Below, in pieces: positions 18,968 through 28,070 of a stretch of 64,000 nt of DNA. The stretch covers positions 372,001 through 436,000 of the forward strand of contig NZ_CP049887.1 of assembly GCF_011304195.1 (NCBI RefSeq), read 5' to 3'. The notes beneath the pieces are model-generated. The model was not told where the DNA came from, ran no database searches, and saw only the letters and a list, made by a program, of their open reading frames with translations. The translations under genes and the position numbers were made by a program. The DNA comes from Vagococcus hydrophili. GTDB taxonomy: Bacteria > Bacillota > Bacilli > Lactobacillales > Vagococcaceae. How positions within the stretch are numbered: the first letter of the stretch is position 1; every line of letters begins with the position of its first letter.

Positions 18968-19477
18968 CTACGTAGATATATGCAAGACTTCATAGAAACT
19001 ACCAAAGCATTCTAATTCTTTTGATTTTTCTTTAAAAAAGTAAAACTCAACTTGTTTCCATTTATCAGGATTATAAACTAAAAGCTTACCAAGAGCATCT
19101 TTTGGTGTTATTGAAAATTCAGGAGCCTTCATTTTTGTGACTTCCTTTATATCTTTTTCAATTTCTAAAACCCAATGACTTGCTTTTACCTTTTGATTCA
19201 CCTCTACTATGAGTGGAATTGCTATGTTAATCTGTCGCCAACCAAATGAGGATAAAATATTGTCATAATAACCATCAAAAATAAAATGGTTCATTCCTTT
19301 TTCTGATTTCCATAAATAGAGAGGGGCATATTCTTTACTTTCTTCCCTAATCAAATAGACTTTCATTAATAAATCTAAAAAGCCATCTGTTTTAACCCCA
19401 TTATTAGCAACTCTTTCTCTGATTTTCTCCATCCCATATTCTTTAGGTAATTTAATTTTATATTGCATAACATTCAT
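18968..19477 (-). CDS. DUF4865-family protein
   Basis: A 169-residue cytosolic protein matching the DUF4865 pattern: MQYKIKLP start, RERVANNGVKTDGFLDLLMK, EYAPLYLWKSEKGMNHFIFD, SFGWRQINIAIP. The family has no established reaction and is commonly found divergent from a LysR regulator, as here. AAAGGA lies about 9 bases before the ATG. Its promoter overlaps that of the LysR gene in a symmetric repeat, which suggests the LysR protein controls it. Confidence 0.82.
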   Translation of the reverse strand: MNVMQYKIKLPKEYGMEKIRERVANNGVKTDGFLDLLMKVYLIREESKEYAPLYLWKSEKGMNHFIFDGYYDNILSSFGWRQINIAIPLIVEVNQKVKASHWVLEIEKDIKEVTKMKAPEFSITPKDALGKLLVYNPDKWKQVEFYFFKEKSKELECFGSFYEVLHIST

Positions 19478-19507
19478 TTAAAGCACTTCCTTTTATTTAT
19501 TTTCTCT

Positions 19508-19540
19508 CATTATACAAAGCTTTGTTTTTCTTGTATAATG
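19508..19540. promoter_or_regulatory. Overlapping divergent promoters in a perfect inverted repeat
   Basis: CATTATACAA (19508-19517) and TTGTATAATG (19531-19540) are exact reverse complements. Each arm supplies the -10 (TATAAT) of one gene and, read the other way, a TATACA -35 for the opposite gene at 17-base spacing. Only one direction can be occupied by polymerase at a time. Confidence 0.65.
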
Positions 19541-19550
19541 GCTATAAATC

Positions 19551-19581
19551 ATCTTGGTATGCCAAAATGGAATACCAAGAT
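19551..19581. promoter_or_regulatory. Probable LysR operator
   Basis: ATCTTGGTAT and ATACCAAGAT form a perfect 10-bp inverted repeat with an 11-base spacer, which is the T-N11-A pattern of LysR-type sites. It lies between the LysR promoter and its ribosome-binding site. Confidence 0.72.
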
Positions 19582-19597
19582 TAAGGAGGATATCCCT

Positions 19598-20401
19598 GTG
19601 GAACTTAGTGATTTAAAGATTTTTTACGAGGTTGCCAGATTCGAATCAATCAGTCACGCTGCTAATAAATTAGGTTACGTTCAATCTAATGTCAGTAAAA
19701 GAATTAAAGTCTTAGAAAAAGAATTAAACACCATTTTATTTACTAGAAACAATCGCGGTATGAAGCTAACATGTGAAGGTGAGATTCTAAAAAAACACAC
19801 CGAAAACATTTTAATCTCACTAACCATATTAAAAGCTGAATTAAAAGGACAAGAAGAAATTATTAAAATTGGAGCAACACAAACGATTTCTATTAATTAT
19901 TTACAATCTCTATTTTTAGAAAAGACATACGATTGCTATACATTTAATCAACAAGAGCTCTTAGAAAAATTGATCTATAAAGAAGTAGATGTGATTATTA
20001 CAAATCAAGTTGTTTCAGAAGATGAATTTAAAAGTGACATACTTTTAGATGAAGCTGTTTTTTGGACGAAACATCAATCAGCTTCTAGCTCTTTGAATCA
20101 AGCTAATATCATCGTTAATCGTCAATTAGATTGTCCTTATCGAAAGGCTACCTTAAACTATTTAAAAAAACACCAGATAACTGATTTTACCCTAATTGAA
20201 GTTGACACCTTGGAACTTTTAATCACAGGAATTGAAAAATACCAGGCACTTAGTATGTTGCCAGAAATAATGCTAGAGGATAGACCATCATTAGAAAATT
20301 TTGGGACAAAAATAAACGTTCCGGTTCATTTATATTATCTAAAAACACTTCAAAAGAATCTTAATATCGAACAACTTAAAAATCTAATAATAAAAAAATA
20401 A
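19598..20401 (+). CDS. LysR-family transcriptional regulator
   Basis: A 267-residue regulator. The N-terminal helix-turn-helix (LKIFYEVARFESISHAANKL, QSNVSKRIKVLEKELN) is typical, and a shortened effector domain follows. I take the GTG at 19598 as the start because AAGGAGG lies 8 bases before it; the longer frame to 19463 would run through the divergent promoter and operator. It probably represses itself through the 19551-19581 repeat and regulates the DUF4865 gene. The ligand is unknown. Confidence 0.85.
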   Translation: MELSDLKIFYEVARFESISHAANKLGYVQSNVSKRIKVLEKELNTILFTRNNRGMKLTCEGEILKKHTENILISLTILKAELKGQEEIIKIGATQTISINYLQSLFLEKTYDCYTFNQQELLEKLIYKEVDVIITNQVVSEDEFKSDILLDEAVFWTKHQSASSSLNQANIIVNRQLDCPYRKATLNYLKKHQITDFTLIEVDTLELLITGIEKYQALSMLPEIMLEDRPSLENFGTKINVPVHLYYLKTLQKNLNIEQLKNLIIKK

Positions 20402-20432
20402 GCAGACCCATTTTTGAGTCTGCTTATTTTTT
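20397..20432 (+). terminator. Terminator of the LysR gene
   Basis: Stem AATAAGCAGAC/GTCTGCTTATT (20397-20407 with 20418-20428) and a T6 tail. The A-rich flank on the other side would let it also stop minus-strand transcripts coming through the tandem RNA repeats. Confidence 0.88.
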
Positions 20433-20435
20433 ATT

Positions 20436-20692
20436 CACTCTGATGTAATCCGGGTTCAAATGGCAACTCCTTCGGCAACTTCAGAACCAAAAATTAATTC
20501 GAAAACCGTGAATTATTTTTTGGTTCTTCCAGTTGCTCGGAGCTAAACGCCATTTTCACCACTCTGATATAGTCCGGAATTAAAAATCTGCTCCTTCGGT
20601 AACTTCACTATCCTCAATTAATCCGAAAATCGTGGATTATTTGAGGGTAGCTCCAGTTACTCAGAGCAAAACGATTTTTTATTCACTCTGAT
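20436..20692. ncRNA. Two tandem 124-nt structured RNA-like units downstream of clpX
   Basis: CACTCTGAT occurs at 20436, 20560 and 20684, exactly 124 bases apart, delimiting two units. Both fold the same way. The outer stem is 20458-20464 with 20549-20555 in the first unit and 20582-20588 with 20673-20679 in the second. The next stems are 20475-20480 with 20531-20536, and 20599-20604 with 20655-20660. The apical stems are 20484-20493 with 20517-20526, and 20608-20617 with 20641-20650. Several pairs are changed on both sides between units (ATGGC/GCCAT against AAATC/GATTT). Unpaired stretches are conserved: CTCCTTCGG, TCCAGTT and GAAAAYCGT. Which strand is transcribed is unclear. I cannot match it to a known RNA family. 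Confidence 0.7.
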
Positions 20693-20693
20693 A

Positions 20694-21944
20694 TTAACTT
20701 ACTTTTTTAGTCTTCAATTCTGGTTCGCCTTCGCCTACGACGGCTTCTTTTGTAATAACGACTTTTTCCACGTCTTCACGAGTTGGAATTTCGTACATCA
20801 CATTCATCATCACGTGCTCAATGATTGATCTTAAACCACGGGCACCTGTATCACGCTCAATGGCTTGATTAGCAATAGCATTTAAAGCACCTGGTGTGAA
20901 TTCAAGATTTACTTCATCAAGTGATAATAATTTTTTGTATTGTTTGGTCAAAGCATTTTTAGGTTCAGTTAAGATACTAACTAAATCTTCCTCAGTTAAT
21001 TTCTCTAGAGAAGCAATAACTGGTAATCGTCCAATAAACTCAGGGATTAAACCGAATTTTAGTAAATCTTCGGGAATAATTTGAGACATGATACTTTTCT
21101 CTTCATCACGTTTTTTATTATTTGTTCCAAAACCAATTACTTTTTCACCTAAACGTTCTTTAACGATTGTTTCAATCCCTGCAAAAGCACCACCAACGAT
21201 AAATAATATCTCAGTCGTGTCAATTTGAATCAGTTCTTGTTGTGGGTGTTTACGTCCGCCTTGAGGTGGGACGCTGGCAACAGTTCCTTCTAAAATTTTA
21301 AGTAAGGCTTGTTGTACCCCTTCACCAGAAACATCACGTGTAATCGAAACATTTTCACTTTTACGAGCAATTTTATCAATCTCATCAATATAGATAATAC
21401 CACGTTGGGCTTTCTCTACATTAAAGTCTGCCGCTTGCAAAAGCTTCAAGAGGATATTTTCCACATCTTCCCCTACATAACCTGCTTCAGTTAAACTAGT
21501 AGCATCTGCAATAGCAAATGGTACGTTTAGCGTTTTAGCTAAGGTTTGGGCTAAGAATGTTTTACCTGATCCAGTTGGACCAATCAAACAAATATTACTC
21601 TTTTGAAGTTCTACTTCGTCATTAATTTCTTCTGGAATTTCTAAAGACATTTGTTGGACACGTTTATAGTGGTTATAAACTGCTACTGACAACACTCGTT
21701 TCGCGCGATCTTGTCCAATGACATAACCGTTTAAAATTTCTAAAATTTCTTTTGGTTTCAATACATTGATTAAATCTGAAGAAATCTCATCTTGAATTTC
21801 TTCATCAATGATTTCCTTACATAAATCAATACATTCATTACATATATAGACACCAGGACCGGCTACTAATTTTTTTACTTCATCTTGTGATTTTCCACAA
21901 AAAGAACAACGAACTTCATTATTCTCATCTGTATTATCGTACAT
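20694..21944 (-). CDS. clpX: ATP-dependent Clp protease ATP-binding subunit ClpX
   Basis: A 416-residue AAA+ unfoldase that feeds substrates to ClpP. An N-terminal zinc-binding domain has Cys13, Cys16, Cys35 and Cys38. Walker A is GPTGSGKT, Walker B is [11 protein letters not shown], and the pore loop GYVGEDVE and the ClpP-docking IGF loop ([10 protein letters not shown]) are present. The start is the ATG preceded by AGGAGGG; 25 further codons upstream in frame have no ribosome-binding site and are not family-like. It follows tig, as in many Firmicutes, but has its own leader with a near-palindrome. Confidence 0.95.
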   Translation of the reverse strand: MYDNTDENNEVRCSFCGKSQDEVKKLVAGPGVYICNECIDLCKEIIDEEIQDEISSDLINVLKPKEILEILNGYVIGQDRAKRVLSVAVYNHYKRVQQMSLEIPEEINDEVELQKSNICLIGPTGSGKTFLAQTLAKTLNVPFAIADATSLTEAGYVGEDVENILLKLLQAADFNVEKAQRGIIYIDEIDKIARKSENVSITRDVSGEGVQQALLKILEGTVASVPPQGGRKHPQQELIQIDTTEILFIVGGAFAGIETIVKERLGEKVIGFGTNNKKRDEEKSIMSQIIPEDLLKFGLIPEFIGRLPVIASLEKLTEEDLVSILTEPKNALTKQYKKLLSLDEVNLEFTPGALNAIANQAIERDTGARGLRSIIEHVMMNVMYEIPTREDVEKVVITKEAVVGEGEPELKTKKVS

Positions 21945-22051
21945 ATGCTTCCCTCCTGTTAAATGAAGACACGTCGTTATAACACGTGTATCTCCCATCG
22001 ACGTATATTCTAACACAATATAATGTTGGATGCATTAAATAAGCAGTGATT

Positions 22052-22085
22052 AAAAAAGACGGGGTAACTAGACCCCGTCCCTTTT
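22052..22085 (-). terminator. Terminator of tig
   Basis: Stem GACGGGG/CCCCGTC (22058-22064 with 22073-22079) with a minus-strand T6 tail, just after the tig stop. It separates tig from clpX transcription. Confidence 0.9.
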
Positions 22086-22097
22086 TAAGCGTTAAAT

Positions 22098-23381
22098 TTA
22101 AGCTTCTTTAACAGTTGATGTAATAGTTTCTACAGCACGTTTCATTTTAATGTCATGAGCTAACATGTCATTGTTTAATGCACCACGTACAGCATTTTCG
22201 TCCATTCCATATTGTTCTGCTAAGTCTTTAATTTCTGCTTCAATATCAGCATCTGTTACTTCATGTTTTTCAGCAGCAACGATTGCTTCAATGACTAAGT
22301 TAGTCTTAGTTCTTGTTTCAGCTTCGCCTTCAAACTGTTCATGTAAGTCTTTCTCAGTTGTACCAGTCATTTGGTAGTATAATTCTGGAGAAATTCCTTG
22401 TTGTTGCATGTTACCTAAGAATTCGTTCATGCCACGGTGTACTTCGTCATGAACCATAACGTGTGGTAATTCAACGATTTCAGCATTTTCAACTGCTAAT
22501 GCAATAGCTGCTTCTTCAATAGCGTTTGTTGCTGCTTCTTCTTTAGCAGTCGTTAATTCAGCTTTGATTTTTTCTTTTAATTCAGCTAATGTTTCAACTT
22601 CTTCGTCGATATCTTTAGCAAATTCGTCGTCTAAAGCTGGTAATTCTTTTGCTTTAACTTCGTGTACTTTAACTTTGAATACTGCTTCTTGACCAGCTAA
22701 GTCTTCTGCTTGGTATTCTTCAGGGAAAGTAACTGTTACGTCTAATTCGTCATTCGCTTTTGTTCCAACTAATTGGTCTTCAAAACCTGGAATGAATGAA
22801 GAAGATCCTAATTCTAATGAATAGTTTTCGCCTTTTCCACCTTCAAAAGCAACATCACCTTTGAAACCTTCGAAGTCGATAACAACAGTGTCGCCGTTTT
22901 CAGCAGCAGCGTCTTCTTTGATAACTAATTCAGCTTGGCTAGCTTGTTTTTGTGCTAAGTTTTCTTCAACGTCAGCATCTGTTACTTCACGGTCTTGTTT
23001 TGGAACTGTTAAGTTTTTGTACTCGCCTAATTTAACTTCAGGTTTTACAGTAACTTCAGCAGTAACAACCCATGCTTTACCTTTTTCCATGCTTAAAACA
23101 TCGATTTTTGGTTGAGATACTGGATCAATTCCAGCTTCTTCGATTGCTAATCCGTAAACTTCTGGTAATACGTGATTTAAAGCATCTTCAAACAATGCTT
23201 CTTCACCGTACATTTGGTTAAACATTTGACGTGACACTTTCCCTTTACGGAATCCTGGTACGCTGATGTTTTTCTTCACTTTGTTAAAGGCAGCTTTTAA
23301 GCCTTCTTCGATTTTATTTTCGGCAACTTCAAATGTTAAAAGACCATCATTAGTTCCTTTTTTTTCCCATTTTGTAGACAT
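22098..23381 (-). CDS. tig: Trigger factor (peptidyl-prolyl isomerase, ribosome-bound chaperone)
   Basis: A 427-residue chaperone. The ribosome-docking loop is seen as [15 protein letters not shown]. The FKBP-type isomerase domain lies in the middle ([21 protein letters not shown] ... [13 protein letters not shown]). A helical C-terminal substrate cradle completes it. The length is standard for the family. It binds near the exit tunnel and folds nascent chains. It lies upstream of clpX and downstream of a TPR gene on the same strand, with its own terminator. Confidence 0.96.
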   Translation of the reverse strand: MSTKWEKKGTNDGLLTFEVAENKIEEGLKAAFNKVKKNISVPGFRKGKVSRQMFNQMYGEEALFEDALNHVLPEVYGLAIEEAGIDPVSQPKIDVLSMEKGKAWVVTAEVTVKPEVKLGEYKNLTVPKQDREVTDADVEENLAQKQASQAELVIKEDAAAENGDTVVIDFEGFKGDVAFEGGKGENYSLELGSSSFIPGFEDQLVGTKANDELDVTVTFPEEYQAEDLAGQEAVFKVKVHEVKAKELPALDDEFAKDIDEEVETLAELKEKIKAELTTAKEEAATNAIEEAAIALAVENAEIVELPHVMVHDEVHRGMNEFLGNMQQQGISPELYYQMTGTTEKDLHEQFEGEAETRTKTNLVIEAIVAAEKHEVTDADIEAEIKDLAEQYGMDENAVRGALNNDMLAHDIKMKRAVETITSTVKEA

Positions 23382-23484
23382 AGTTATTGTCCCTCCAGAT
23401 TATCTATTCATCATAGTTTTAGTTTCTTACATACCATACAATCTTACACTAAAGGTCGTTATTTGTAAACATTTTTCCCTTTAA

Positions 23485-24420
23485 TTACTCGTGAAAGAGC
23501 ATGGATTGCATGAGCTTCTCCTCGATTTCCTTTTGACAGTTTAAGACATCTCTTAATTCTGTTGATAAATCACTATTTCCTTCTGATAAACCAGATTTTA
23601 TTAAGTAACTTGAAACCCAGATATCATCAAGGTTCATCCATACTTCTTCAAAAGGATATAGACAACCAATATGTAATTTTACTTCGCTGGTAATCATTTC
23701 TTTTAAACTGGGATCTGAATTGTCAAAGTACTGAGTTAACTGATTTAGAACCTGATTATTAGCATACACTTGTTTTAAAGGGACATAATCATTTGGATTA
23801 AACGGGACCACAACACCTTCCCAAGTCATTGTTTCCAAATTTTCATTCACATTAAGCTGGGTTAGTTGATTTATCCATTCACTTTTAACAAGTAAAGACA
23901 CACCAGAGTCAATCAGTACCACTTTTGTTAATGCTAAAAAAGATTCTTTAGGTAAATAGTGAATCAGCTTCAATCTTTGTTTTTGTTTAGCAAGTGACAC
24001 ACTACCTATATCGGCTAATTCTCGCTCTTTTTCTAGTATCTTTTCTTTGTTCACCGTTAAATGATACTCTTTTGTGACTTGATAAACCTTCTCCCAGTCT
24101 TCACGTTTAACATGTGTTGTCTGGATTAAAAATTTTTCAACTTCTAAAAATAAAGTCATTTTAATTAATAACTGGAAATAAACTTCTTGAAATTGTGGCT
24201 CTTGAAGATAGTACTTCTTTTTCTCACTCATTACTTCATAGGCTTCTTGATATTTTTCTAAAACCAGCAAGGTATTTGTTAAGTAAAGATTAGCTATTTC
24301 GTCATCTTTTAAATTATACGCTTGATTAAAATGATCCCTCGCTACGTCATATTCTTTATCCTCAAAAGATTGTTTTCCCAATGTCATGTGTCGCTCAAAT
24401 AATTCTGGCATCTCAATCAC
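23485..24420 (-). CDS. Tetratricopeptide-like repeat protein
   Basis: A 311-residue soluble protein. Its N-terminal part has TPR-like helical pairs (MTLGKQSFEDKEYDVARDHF NQAYN, then DEIANLYLTNTLLVLEKYQEAYEVM). The C-terminal half is mixed and not recognised. The GTG start has AGAGGTG about 6 bases upstream; an ATG three codons later is too far from it. TPR proteins usually bind other proteins. The position before tig is the only hint to function. Confidence 0.72.
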   Translation of the reverse strand: MIEMPELFERHMTLGKQSFEDKEYDVARDHFNQAYNLKDDEIANLYLTNTLLVLEKYQEAYEVMSEKKKYYLQEPQFQEVYFQLLIKMTLFLEVEKFLIQTTHVKREDWEKVYQVTKEYHLTVNKEKILEKERELADIGSVSLAKQKQRLKLIHYLPKESFLALTKVVLIDSGVSLLVKSEWINQLTQLNVNENLETMTWEGVVVPFNPNDYVPLKQVYANNQVLNQLTQYFDNSDPSLKEMITSEVKLHIGCLYPFEEVWMNLDDIWVSSYLIKSGLSEGNSDLSTELRDVLNCQKEIEEKLMQSMLFHE

Positions 24421-24453
24421 TTATGTCACCTCTTTTTTTACTCAGATTATAAT

Positions 24454-24487
24454 AAAAAGAGACTGACCATAAAGTCACCCTCTTTTT
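24454..24487 (-). terminator. Terminator of the DUF1797 gene
   Basis: Stem AAAAAGAG/CTCTTTTT (24454-24461 with 24480-24487) with an inner GACT/AGTC. It is A-rich on the left, giving T's on the minus strand. Confidence 0.75.
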
Positions 24488-24528
24488 GATTTTGAGCAAT
24501 CCTAATCTAATTTAGTTTGCAGTTTTTC

Positions 24529-24762
24529 TTAATCTTGTAATAACTCAAAAATTTCTAAAGCTACTAAATCAATATCATCGAATTGATATACTTGTTGAGA
24601 ACCTGCTTCTGTTAACTCAAACATCTCAGTACTGCTATCAAATGTTACGATGCATCGCTCTTGTCCTTCACGTTCAAAACGACGTACTTGAACCTCGCTG
24701 TCTTCAGCCTCTATCATTGCGCTCAATCTTTTTAAGATTGCTGTTAGTTGTGAACTTTTCAT
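24529..24762 (-). CDS. DUF1797 (YkuJ-like) small protein
   Basis: A 77-residue protein resembling Bacillus YkuJ: LTAILKRLSAMIEAE at the start, TFDSSTEMFELTEAG in the middle, and the characteristic end YQFDDIDLVALEIFELLQD. Function is unknown; a solved YkuJ structure shows a small alpha/beta fold. GAAGGAGG sits 8 bases before the ATG at 24762, so six extra in-frame codons upstream are rejected. Monocistronic. Confidence 0.85.
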   Translation of the reverse strand: MKSSQLTAILKRLSAMIEAEDSEVQVRRFEREGQERCIVTFDSSTEMFELTEAGSQQVYQFDDIDLVALEIFELLQD

Positions 24763-24860
24763 AGAGCTAGCCTCCTTCAAATTTCTTCTGCTTTATTGTA
24801 ACAGAAAGTGAGGTAACATGCATTGAAAATTTGTTTTTTTTTTATTAAATTTAAAAAAAA

Positions 24861-25727
24861 TTATTCTTGCCACCAAAGTTTAATCAATGCTTGTGTCCCA
24901 TCATTTTCAAAACCTTGCTCTATCAACATATTATAAAGATTTCGTGCTTCTTTTGTTGCAGGCAAGTTTATTTTCATTTTTTCAGCTTCTTCTAATGCAA
25001 TATTAAGGTCCTTCACAAAATGTTTAACAAAAAATCCCGCTGTGTAATCTTCTTTTAGTATTCTTGGTGCGTAGTTACTTAGTGACCAGTTAGCTGCACT
25101 GCCTCCGCCCACTGTATCGAGAACTTTTTCAAGGTTCAAATTAGCTGCTTTGGCGTATACTAACAACTCCGTCATCCCAGTCATCGTTCCAGCTATCATG
25201 ATTTGATTGGCCATCTTTGTGTGCTGACCACTACCAGCCTCACCCTGTAGATTAACTTTCCCACTAAACACATTAAGAATTTCTTCCACTTGATTAAAGG
25301 TTGCTTTTTCCCCACCAACCATGGTTGTTAGCGTCCCATTTTTTGCTCCCAAATCGCCACCAGAAACAGGCGCATCCAAGCTCTTTCCACCTAATTCTTT
25401 TGCTGTTTCTGCAATTTTCACCGCTAAGGACGGTGTGCTTGTTGTCATATCAATCACAATTTTATCTTTAATATTTGTACTAAATATTCCAAATTCACCA
25501 TAATAAATACCTTCTACATCTGCCGGGAATCCCACCATACTAAAGACGATATCACTTACTTTTGTTACCTCTTGAGGCGTGTCACACCAAGTAGCACCTA
25601 ATTCAACTAAGGAATCTGTTTTAGCCTTTGTACGGTTATAAACAGCCACTTCATAATTTGCATTTAATAGATGTTTAACGATTGATGCTCCCATAACGCC
25701 CGTTCCGATAAAACCAATTTTTTGCAT
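24861..25727 (-). CDS. NAD(P)-dependent oxidoreductase, 3-hydroxyisobutyrate dehydrogenase family
   Basis: A 288-residue beta-hydroxyacid dehydrogenase. It shows an N-terminal Rossmann motif (GFIGTGVMGASIVKHLL), the substrate-site DAPVSGGDLGAKNGTL, and the catalytic Lys region GSGQHTKMANQIMIAG. It probably oxidises a short beta-hydroxyacid (hydroxyisobutyrate, tartronate semialdehyde or similar). The exact substrate cannot be told from sequence. It stands alone between two operons. Confidence 0.88.
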   Translation of the reverse strand: MQKIGFIGTGVMGASIVKHLLNANYEVAVYNRTKAKTDSLVELGATWCDTPQEVTKVSDIVFSMVGFPADVEGIYYGEFGIFSTNIKDKIVIDMTTSTPSLAVKIAETAKELGGKSLDAPVSGGDLGAKNGTLTTMVGGEKATFNQVEEILNVFSGKVNLQGEAGSGQHTKMANQIMIAGTMTGMTELLVYAKAANLNLEKVLDTVGGGSAANWSLSNYAPRILKEDYTAGFFVKHFVKDLNIALEEAEKMKINLPATKEARNLYNMLIEQGFENDGTQALIKLWWQE

Positions 25728-25783
25728 TTTTCCACCTCTTTATCTTAGTAACTCTATTATAACAATCCCTTATAAATAATAAA

Positions 25784-25808
25784 GAGCCTAATACTAAGTA
25801 TCAGACTC
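25784..25808 (-). terminator. Terminator of the bgsA-bgsB-flippase operon
   Basis: An 11-bp stem with two G-U pairs (25784-25794 with 25798-25808) and a three-base loop, overlapping the stop codon and followed by TTTATTATTT on the minus strand. Confidence 0.7.
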
Positions 25809-26828
25809 AGGTACTTTATTTCCATCTAAATCCGGCTGAATCACCAAGGCTATCAACCCTAAGATAATTCCCATATAATACGTGACGATTCGCCATAAAA
25901 AGATCGCTAAAACAAGCTTACTCTTAATCACAACAAATGTCCCGAAGAGTAAAGTAAAACTATACTCCGCCCCTCCTGCGCCACCTGGAATAGGAAATAA
26001 AGAGATAATCATAATAATAAACGCATGAAAAACTATCACTTTAAGAACATTTACATCTTCTGTATTCAATGCCAGTAAAATAAAATAAGGCACAATATAG
26101 TAAACTAATAACTGTGCAATCGTTAAGATACTCGTTTTAAGCATCAAAACAGGTTCATTTTTCATGTACCGACTATGTTCGTAAAAATTATCCATTTTAG
26201 CTAATGTGGATTCACGTTTTCGCTCTAACTTACGACCGATTTTAAATCGACGTGCCAGATTAAAAAAGCCATTGACTATCTTTTGTGTTCCAGTATGCCA
26301 AAACATCACCATAAGTAAACAAAAAACAACAAAGAAATGAATCGCAAATCCAATCAAAATAAAATAAGATAACTTTTCTAAATTCCCTGACACCCAGTGA
26401 AATCCTAAAATAATACAAAGAACAAAATTAACTACAATCCAGATTTGATAGATGACAAACTTCATCAACGACACCGAAGCTGAGACACCGTAATCAACAC
26501 CCGATTTACCTAAAGCTAAAATCTGAGCGGGTTGTCCACCTGTGGAAAAAGGCGTAATAGCATTAAATAAATGTTCAATTAAAGGAATACGGAACGCATT
26601 TTTAAAAGAAAAATCTGGATTACTTCTTTTTAAAAATAATTGAATCATTCGCGCTTCCACTGCCCAATGTAGCAGCATACAAATAACCGCCACTACTAAC
26701 CATTGCCATTTAATGGTCACTAATTCCAAATAGACCTCACTTAGGCTGACCTTCCTAAGCTCATTCCAAATCACAACTCCCCCAAGTAAAAAAGCAATCC
26801 CTAAGTATATGATATTTTTTCTATTCAT
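25794..26828 (-). CDS. Multi-pass flippase-like membrane protein (MprF N-terminal/YbhN family)
   Basis: A 344-residue protein with about eight transmembrane segments. It matches the lysylphosphatidylglycerol-synthase transmembrane (UPF0104) family: EARMIQLFLKRSNPDFSF, TPFSTGGQPAQILALGKSG and FPIPGGAGGAEYSF. In MprF this region flips aminoacyl lipids. Here there is no synthase domain, and the gene directly follows two glycolipid glucosyltransferases. A role in moving glucosyl-diacylglycerol across the membrane is therefore an attractive inference. Same gene order as EF2889 next to bgsB in E. faecalis, as I recall. Confidence 0.8.
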   Translation of the reverse strand: MNRKNIIYLGIAFLLGGVVIWNELRKVSLSEVYLELVTIKWQWLVVAVICMLLHWAVEARMIQLFLKRSNPDFSFKNAFRIPLIEHLFNAITPFSTGGQPAQILALGKSGVDYGVSASVSLMKFVIYQIWIVVNFVLCIILGFHWVSGNLEKLSYFILIGFAIHFFVVFCLLMVMFWHTGTQKIVNGFFNLARRFKIGRKLERKRESTLAKMDNFYEHSRYMKNEPVLMLKTSILTIAQLLVYYIVPYFILLALNTEDVNVLKVIVFHAFIIMIISLFPIPGGAGGAEYSFTLLFGTFVVIKSKLVLAIFLWRIVTYYMGIILGLIALVIQPDLDGNKVPESDT

Positions 26829-26840
26829 CTGTTACCTCAT

Positions 26841-28055
26841 TTATTCATTTTTAAACCCTTCGACTGAATCAGGACCTTCTAATAAATTTTCTCCTCGATC
26901 TTTTTCAAAAAGTTGGTAATGTTTTTTAGATTCCTCATAAAAAGATTCAACACTTTCACCAAAAGCTTCACTAGAAATTTCATAAAGTTTACGCTTAATG
27001 AGCGACTCATTGACGGGATGTTCTTCTTTAAGATAAGTAATCAGACTGTCTGAGAAATCATCATTTTCTTTATAGGTGACTCCTAAACTCAAATCATCAA
27101 ATAAGGCATTTAAATAATCATTTCCTTTAGCAACAACTTTCGTTTTAGCCGCCATGGCTTCTGTGTACGTCAATCCTTGAGTTTCAGAATCCGAGGCACT
27201 CACAAAGACATCTGCTGCTTGATAAATTGGGGAGATTTCCTCATTAGGTATCTCTCCTGAAAAAATCACATAGTCCTCTATTTCAAGTTTTGCCACTTGT
27301 TTTTCTAAGTCTTTTTTATAAGGTCCATCTCCAACAATTAACAGTTTAACTTGAGGTACTTTTTCAATTACTTCAGGCAGACCATCTAATATTGTTTGAA
27401 TATTTTTCTCATAGGAAATACGACTCACTGAAAGTAAAAAGATATGCTCGTTGTCAATGTTGTATTTGTCTCGAATTTCTTGCTTTTTCTCACTTGAAAC
27501 AGCTTTAAATTTTGACACATCAATCCCTGTTGGAATAATAAACTTAGGTATATCAATATCGTACTCTTCTAACTTATCCACAACTCGTTTACTTGGACAA
27601 ATAATCCCTGATAAACTAGCTGTGTACAACTTAGAAAACTGCTTAACATGAATCGGTCTAATTAGGCGACCGTTGGCAATATAATGTAGATAATCTTCGT
27701 ACATCGTGTGATACGTATGAACACAAGGAATATCCAATTGCTTAGCAACTTGTTTGCCTAATAACCCTAAACCGAACTCTGTATGGGTATGAATAATATC
27801 AAGCTCTAAGTCTTTTGCCACATAATAAGCATATAGCATACCACGAACAATCAAGCGTCTTTCTTTAAATGAGATAAAAGGAATACTTGGCATTCTGATA
27901 ATTCTAGGTTCTAGTTCTCTTACGTTGGGGTCAGTCGTTGTGAAAATATAAACCTCGTGACCTCTTTTTTCTAATTCTAATTTTAACGTTCTAATTGACG
28001 TTGATACACCACTGACTTGTGGAAAATAGGTATCTGTAAAAAAGCCGATTTTCAC
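26841..28055 (-). CDS. bgsB: 1,2-diacylglycerol 3-glucosyltransferase (monoglucosyl-DAG synthase)
   Basis: A 404-residue GT4 glycosyltransferase. It starts VKIGFFTDTYFPQVSGVSTS and carries the donor-site segment SASDSETQGLTYTEAMAAK (the E-x7-E pattern). It resembles Acholeplasma alMGS and the enterococcal BgsB/LafA group. These make alpha-glucosyl-diacylglycerol, the first step of the lipoteichoic-acid glycolipid anchor at the inner face of the membrane. I choose the GTG at 28055, which is 8 bases after AAGGAGG; an earlier GTG overlaps that Shine-Dalgarno. Confidence 0.87.
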   Translation of the reverse strand: MKIGFFTDTYFPQVSGVSTSIRTLKLELEKRGHEVYIFTTTDPNVRELEPRIIRMPSIPFISFKERRLIVRGMLYAYYVAKDLELDIIHTHTEFGLGLLGKQVAKQLDIPCVHTYHTMYEDYLHYIANGRLIRPIHVKQFSKLYTASLSGIICPSKRVVDKLEEYDIDIPKFIIPTGIDVSKFKAVSSEKKQEIRDKYNIDNEHIFLLSVSRISYEKNIQTILDGLPEVIEKVPQVKLLIVGDGPYKKDLEKQVAKLEIEDYVIFSGEIPNEEISPIYQAADVFVSASDSETQGLTYTEAMAAKTKVVAKGNDYLNALFDDLSLGVTYKENDDFSDSLITYLKEEHPVNESLIKRKLYEISSEAFGESVESFYEESKKHYQLFEKDRGENLLEGPDSVEGFKNE

Positions 28056-28070
28056 AACACTCACCTCCTT

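Noticed and set aside
19463..19597. Longer start for the LysR protein
   Set aside because: It would run through the divergent promoter and operator; the GTG at 19598 has a perfect Shine-Dalgarno and starts at the helix-turn-helix.
20436..20692. Tandem repeat as a glycine riboswitch (tandem aptamers, CCGAAGGAG on the minus strand)
   Set aside because: Only one short conserved motif matches; the other glycine-aptamer blocks (CUCUCAGG, GGACAGA) are absent, and it sits behind clpX instead of ahead of glycine genes.
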